A DNA stretch of 64,000 nucleotides, from contig DAOSSA010000001.1 of the NCBI GenBank assembly GCA_035376985.1, positions 186,001-250,000 on the forward strand, written 5' to 3'. This DNA is from Brevifilum sp029548365. GTDB taxonomy: Bacteria > Chloroflexota > Anaerolineae > Anaerolineales > Anaerolineaceae. This document shows, one piece after another, positions 60,951 to 64,000 of this stretch (position 1 is its first letter; each line of letters begins with the position of its first letter). The notes beneath the pieces were generated by a model that had not been told where the DNA came from, did not search any database, and saw only the letters and a program-made list of their open reading frames with translations. The position numbers and the translations under genes were made by a program.

Positions 60951-61757
60951 TTATTGGTCAGGTGGTATTAAGGATTTAGCCAGTGACAGGTGTGAGCGTT
61001 TTAACAGGGTAAGATAAACCAGGTAAACTCGCCAGATCGCAACCGATGCCATCCCATGGCAGAGAACCGTAATAAAAGGCGGCATGCCGCCAGTGTGATA
61101 ACTCCAACATAATCGGCTGGTTCCCCATCTCTCAAGGAAATAACCCAGGACTGAGCCCATCAACAAGATCAATAATGACGAGCGCTTGTCTTTCTCTGTA
61201 ATGATCAGAATGCCACAAAAAGAAAGCGCAAACCACGTGAGAGGATGAGCAATCCCTTCCCATGCAAAACGCAACAAAAGCAGATAAAAGACACCATAAA
61301 TCAGCCAATAAAATAATGTAAACCAGGCTTCAGAGATATTTCTTAACCAGGCTTTAATCACAACATACAGCCGATTAACCGACAGGGCTGCAATTGGCCA
61401 GGCAGGAATAATCCATAAGGGAGGGGTTTCGTAAGTATAGTAGGTCCATAAACCCGCCAGTGTGCCCCAGGCCTCGATAATAAAACCTCCAGCTAACGCA
61501 ATGATTCCAAATGGCAGGTCTCGCTTCAAATCTACATTGAGCATGATCAATATGCTCATCACTAAAAAATTACCGATTAACAACCAATCGATTTGCAGCC
61601 AGATCGATATTTCCGGGTTAAATTGAGCCAGATATTCATCAAGCAGAGGCCACCACACATAACCAATTAAAAACAAAAGCAGCAGAAAGCCACTCAGTAA
61701 CACATAGCTGGTTTTTGACCATTTGAGGGTCTTTGAGCTTGATTTTGGTATTGTCAT
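60951..61757 (-). CDS. Uncharacterised multi-pass membrane protein
   Basis: A 268-residue protein with about seven to eight hydrophobic helices. A Trp/Tyr-rich region, LAGLWTYYTYETPPLWIIPAWP (as WTYYTYETPPLW, about 118-129), sits after helix 3. This layout resembles carotenoid-biosynthesis-like or CruF/DUF422-type membrane proteins, but no catalytic motif is certain. It is 18 bases downstream of the response-regulator-like gene and may be co-transcribed with it and mscL. Confidence 0.65.
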   Translation of the reverse strand: MTIPKSSSKTLKWSKTSYVLLSGFLLLLFLIGYVWWPLLDEYLAQFNPEISIWLQIDWLLIGNFLVMSILIMLNVDLKRDLPFGIIALAGGFIIEAWGTLAGLWTYYTYETPPLWIIPAWPIAALSVNRLYVVIKAWLRNISEAWFTLFYWLIYGVFYLLLLRFAWEGIAHPLTWFALSFCGILIITEKDKRSSLLILLMGSVLGYFLERWGTSRLCWSYHTGGMPPFITVLCHGMASVAIWRVYLVYLTLLKRSHLSLAKSLIPPDQ

Positions 61758-61775
61758 TGTTAGTAGCGCCCTAAT

Positions 61776-62567
61776 TTATTGAACAATTTCCGGCATGGTT
61801 AGCAGGTGAAAAGCCAGAGTTTCCATATCTTTCGCTTTTTTAGAATCGCCCAACTGTTCCATGATTTCATGAAATTTACGCTTGATGATTTCACTTTCGC
61901 CGATAAATGAAAACAAGTCTGTCTCACCAGCGATGATATCCGTCAACCCCATTTTTTTGTATAATTCGCTGACTAAACCATAGCTCCACTGTTCAGAAAT
62001 TTTCAATTCATCTGCCAGGTCGCGGCGTCCAATGCTGAAGATGAAAGCCATCCGGGCAACTTCTGCTTCATGATCTGTAAATCCTGGGATTGTTTTTCTC
62101 CCATCAAGGACAAGCACGTTGCGGGGCAAAAGGAAATTGATATCATTAGCCAATGCTTGGATCCCCGGCGTTAATATCCAGCAACCTTCTATTAAGAACG
62201 TCACCATCCAGCTCAGCGAATATCCCACCTCTCTTTTTAAAACATATCCTACAATCTGCTCATCTTGGGTTTGGTGCAATACTCGCAGATCAGGTTGTAT
62301 TCCTGTGAGAAGGATTTTTGTTTTTGGCGTCTTAATTCGTAAAACCTGGCAAATTTCCGCTAACTGAAGTCGTTCGCCATACAGATCTACGTCCACAATC
62401 AGATAATCGATCCACGCTTTACCTTTTTCTAAGCTGGCAAAAAAGTCTGTACAATTTGAATATTCGCCAACAACTCTTGTGCGCCAATCGCGAACCAACA
62501 ATAAAGCCATCCAATTGCGAGCAAAAAGGTCATCTTCTATGATTGCTACGGTTATTTCTTTACTCAA
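61776..62567 (-). CDS. Response-regulator-like protein coupled to mscL
   Basis: A 263-residue protein. An N-terminal receiver domain has the acidic pair EDD (about 10-12), phospho-acceptor Asp in LIVDVDLYG (about 54-62) and Lys in GYVLKREVG (about 105-113). The C-terminal part holds a helix-turn-helix-like segment (ADELKISEQWSYGLVSELYKKMG, as ISEQWSYGLVSELYKKMG) after GFTDHEAEVARMA, as in LuxR/NarL proteins, though variant. TTG 62567 is taken as start because GAGGG is 5 bases before; it overlaps the mscL stop by 8 bases (TTGAGTAA). No sensor kinase is adjacent. Confidence 0.7.
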   Translation of the reverse strand: MSKEITVAIIEDDLFARNWMALLLVRDWRTRVVGEYSNCTDFFASLEKGKAWIDYLIVDVDLYGERLQLAEICQVLRIKTPKTKILLTGIQPDLRVLHQTQDEQIVGYVLKREVGYSLSWMVTFLIEGCWILTPGIQALANDINFLLPRNVLVLDGRKTIPGFTDHEAEVARMAFIFSIGRRDLADELKISEQWSYGLVSELYKKMGLTDIIAGETDLFSFIGESEIIKRKFHEIMEQLGDSKKAKDMETLAFHLLTMPEIVQ

Positions 62568-63075
62568 GTTCGCCCTCTTGAAGCGGATCCAATTGGGAAG
62601 TACAAAAAGGACAGCGCGAGGCCTTAATCGGAATGTCTTTATGACAGAATGGGCATTCTTTTTCTGTGGGCTCTTCCTTCTCATCCTCAACCTTGAGCAC
62701 TTTTTCTTTGAGAGCGCTCATCTTTGCATTAAATTTGTTGATGCTTTTTACAATAAGAAAAACACCCAAACCCAAAAGAAGGAAACTGAGCAGGTCAGTT
62801 AAAAATTGCCCGTAATTGAAGGTCACATAACCCAATTCTTTCGCCAAGGCAAGTGTGGCGTTAGGTGGCAACAGCTGTTCTCCTTGCCGAAGAACGATGA
62901 ATAGATCTTGGAAATTTGCATTCCCCAAAATCAAACCAAATGGCGGCATGAACAGGTTGTCGACGATGGAGTTTACCACCGTACTGAACGCTGAACCGAT
63001 GATGATCCCAATTGCCAGGTCAATCGCGTTTCCGCGTGTGATAAAATCCCGGAATTCTTGAAATAATTTTTTCAT
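62560..63075 (-). CDS. mscL: MscL mechanosensitive channel with C-terminal zinc ribbon
   Basis: A 171-residue channel. The N-terminus FRDFITRGNAIDLAIGIIIG (as GNAIDLAIGIIIGSAF, about 15-30) and the pore helix are those of MscL, with a second helix at about 85-110. After the usual end, the protein has an acidic linker and a zinc ribbon CPFC-x9-CPFC (about 140-156). The classic MscL is about 130-145 residues, so this tail is extra; it would sit in the cytoplasm. The channel opens under osmotic shock. It overlaps the response-regulator gene. Confidence 0.92.
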   Translation of the reverse strand: MKKLFQEFRDFITRGNAIDLAIGIIIGSAFSTVVNSIVDNLFMPPFGLILGNANFQDLFIVLRQGEQLLPPNATLALAKELGYVTFNYGQFLTDLLSFLLLGLGVFLIVKSINKFNAKMSALKEKVLKVEDEKEEPTEKECPFCHKDIPIKASRCPFCTSQLDPLQEGELE

Positions 63076-63207
63076 GACTCAAGTAAAACCCTTTCCAAAA
63101 GAAATTGAGTAAACGGATAAGTAGAATTATAACTGCTTAACGAACCGTATTATAATATTCAGTGCTTAAACTGGTATTTTTAACTTTTTACACCATGAGA
63201 GGTCAAT

Positions 63208-64000
63208 ATGAAAAGTGTAGCAGTGTTAACAAGTGGTGGGGACGCACCAGGCATGAATGCTGCCATTCGATCTGTTATTCGCTGTGGTATCGCCAAAGGC
63301 TGGAGTATGTATGGGGTTACTAATGGCTTTGCTGGTTTGATTGTTGATAATATCCGTCCGATTGGTACAAGAGATGTCGGCGGTATTCTCCACAAAGGGG
63401 GAACTATTCTTGGGTCAGCTCGATGCGAGGAATTTTTTACCGAAGATGGTCGCCGTAAGGCAATCAGGAACCTGAGGCGAATGGGCATTGATGCCCTGGT
63501 TGTCATCGGCGGTAATGGCTCGCAAACCGGTAATTACGAATTGCACAAATTGGGCTTCCCAGTAACGGGAATCCCTTCCACAATCGATAATGATATCTGC
63601 GGGACTGAAATGGCAATTGGTGTCGATACAGCCATGAATATTGCTCTCGAAGCCATCGATCGACTTAAAGTGACTGCCTCATCCCATCAACGGGCTTTCT
63701 TGATTGAGGTGATGGGCAGGAATTGCGGTTATATTGCCCTTATGTCAGGCATCGCAGGCGGAGCAGAATTTATTGTGATCCCTGAGATAGAAATTTCACC
63801 CGAAGAAGTCGCTGAATCTTTGCAGTTGGCTTATGAACACGGTAAAGCTCACGCAATCATTGTTGTTGCCGAAGGTGCAAAATATAATGCGGAAGCTCTC
63901 ATCGCCTATTTTCAAAAACATGAGGAGCGCTGGGGTTTTAAAATTCGGGCGACAATTCTTGGCCATGTACAGCGCGGCGGCGCCCCTGGCGCTTTTGACC
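63208..64000 (+). CDS. pfkA: 6-phosphofructokinase, N-terminal part (runs off the window)
   Basis: The frame is open from ATG 63208 to the end of the window, 264 residues of about 330-350. It has LTSGGDAPGMNAAIR (about 8-22), PSTIDNDICGTEMAIG (about 123-138, catalytic Asp127) and EVMGRNCGYIAL (about 167-178). Residue 103, Asp in E. coli PfkA, is Asn here (GGNGS, Asn103), while Gly104 points to ATP rather than PPi as donor; residue 124 is Ser where PPi enzymes have Lys. SD AGAGG is 5 bases before ATG. A TATAAT near 63150 may be its -10 box. Confidence 0.93.
   Translation, partial: MKSVAVLTSGGDAPGMNAAIRSVIRCGIAKGWSMYGVTNGFAGLIVDNIRPIGTRDVGGILHKGGTILGSARCEEFFTEDGRRKAIRNLRRMGIDALVVIGGNGSQTGNYELHKLGFPVTGIPSTIDNDICGTEMAIGVDTAMNIALEAIDRLKVTASSHQRAFLIEVMGRNCGYIALMSGIAGGAEFIVIPEIEISPEEVAESLQLAYEHGKAHAIIVVAEGAKYNAEALIAYFQKHEERWGFKIRATILGHVQRGGAPGAFD

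Noticed and set aside
1..64000. tRNA, rRNA, CRISPR array, insertion sequence or prophage
   Set aside because: No cloverleaf T-loop signature outside genes, no regularly spaced repeats, no transposase or phage genes were seen on reading both strands.

Overview
This 64 kb window is bacterial chromosome, roughly mid-40s percent G+C by eye, with dense, well-punctuated genes and clear Shine-Dalgarno (SD) sites. The mix of genes (DUF4380 protein, lipoprotein serpin, LCP protein, many Gfo/Idh/MocA dehydrogenases and ROK kinases, ribose-type ABC importer, SCP2-type thiolase, MinD-family Fe-S ATPases, GH57 and GH13 enzymes) is most like a fermentative anaerobe of the Chloroflexota, class Anaerolineae. 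This is inference from gene content; there is no rRNA, tRNA, CRISPR array or insertion sequence in the window to anchor it.

Layout. 1-7355: end of an oligopeptidase F gene, then an SDR, a hotdog thioesterase, an MFS permease, a methyltransferase, an LCP protein and a threonine synthase. 7870-13341: a GH4 glycosidase with a BadF/NagK-type sugar kinase, a DegT aminotransferase and a gamma-glutamyltranspeptidase. 13540-16804: a PadR-controlled redox/Fe-S cluster (DUF5320, NifX-like protein, two ferredoxin-containing MinD-type ATPases, MIP18 protein). 17158-17865: a peroxiredoxin whose peroxidatic cysteine codon is an in-frame TGA followed by a hairpin with bacterial SECIS geometry, so a selenoprotein. 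18027-23111: ManA, a DeoR regulator divergent from deoC, and an SPFH/NfeD pair. 23667-31133: two sugar-catabolic groups (ROK kinase, TIM-barrel isomerase, Gfo/Idh, UroD-like protein, second ROK, second Gfo/Idh) separated by decayed DNA and a promoter with a perfect 16-bp palindrome.

31385-40929 is one long sugar locus: ribose-type ABC importer (binding protein, double ATPase, two permeases), a Gfo/Idh dehydrogenase, then a HAD phosphatase, a deoxyhypusine-synthase-like protein, an RfaE-type PfkB kinase and a GmhA-type SIS isomerase. The last genes resemble the early steps of ADP-heptose synthesis but sit behind an importer and lack a nucleotidyltransferase here. 40931-45304 is a PadR-regulated metal/corrinoid-type ABC importer whose ATPase is fused to a THEP1-like NTPase.

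45305-64000: a candidate small RNA or attenuated leader, a DUF4380 protein, an ftsZ operon in which the T7-loop catalytic Asp is His (so probably a second, specialised FtsZ), an NDUFA9-like reductase, GH57 and giant GH13-like enzymes overlapping tail to tail, a thiolase, a CapA-like lipoprotein, a cyclase, a lipoprotein serpin, a membrane protein, a response-regulator-like protein translationally coupled to a zinc-ribbon MscL, and the start of a phosphofructokinase. The most distinctive features are the Sec peroxiredoxin, the divergent FtsZ, the DHS-like/heptose-type operon and the ABC-THEP1 fusion.
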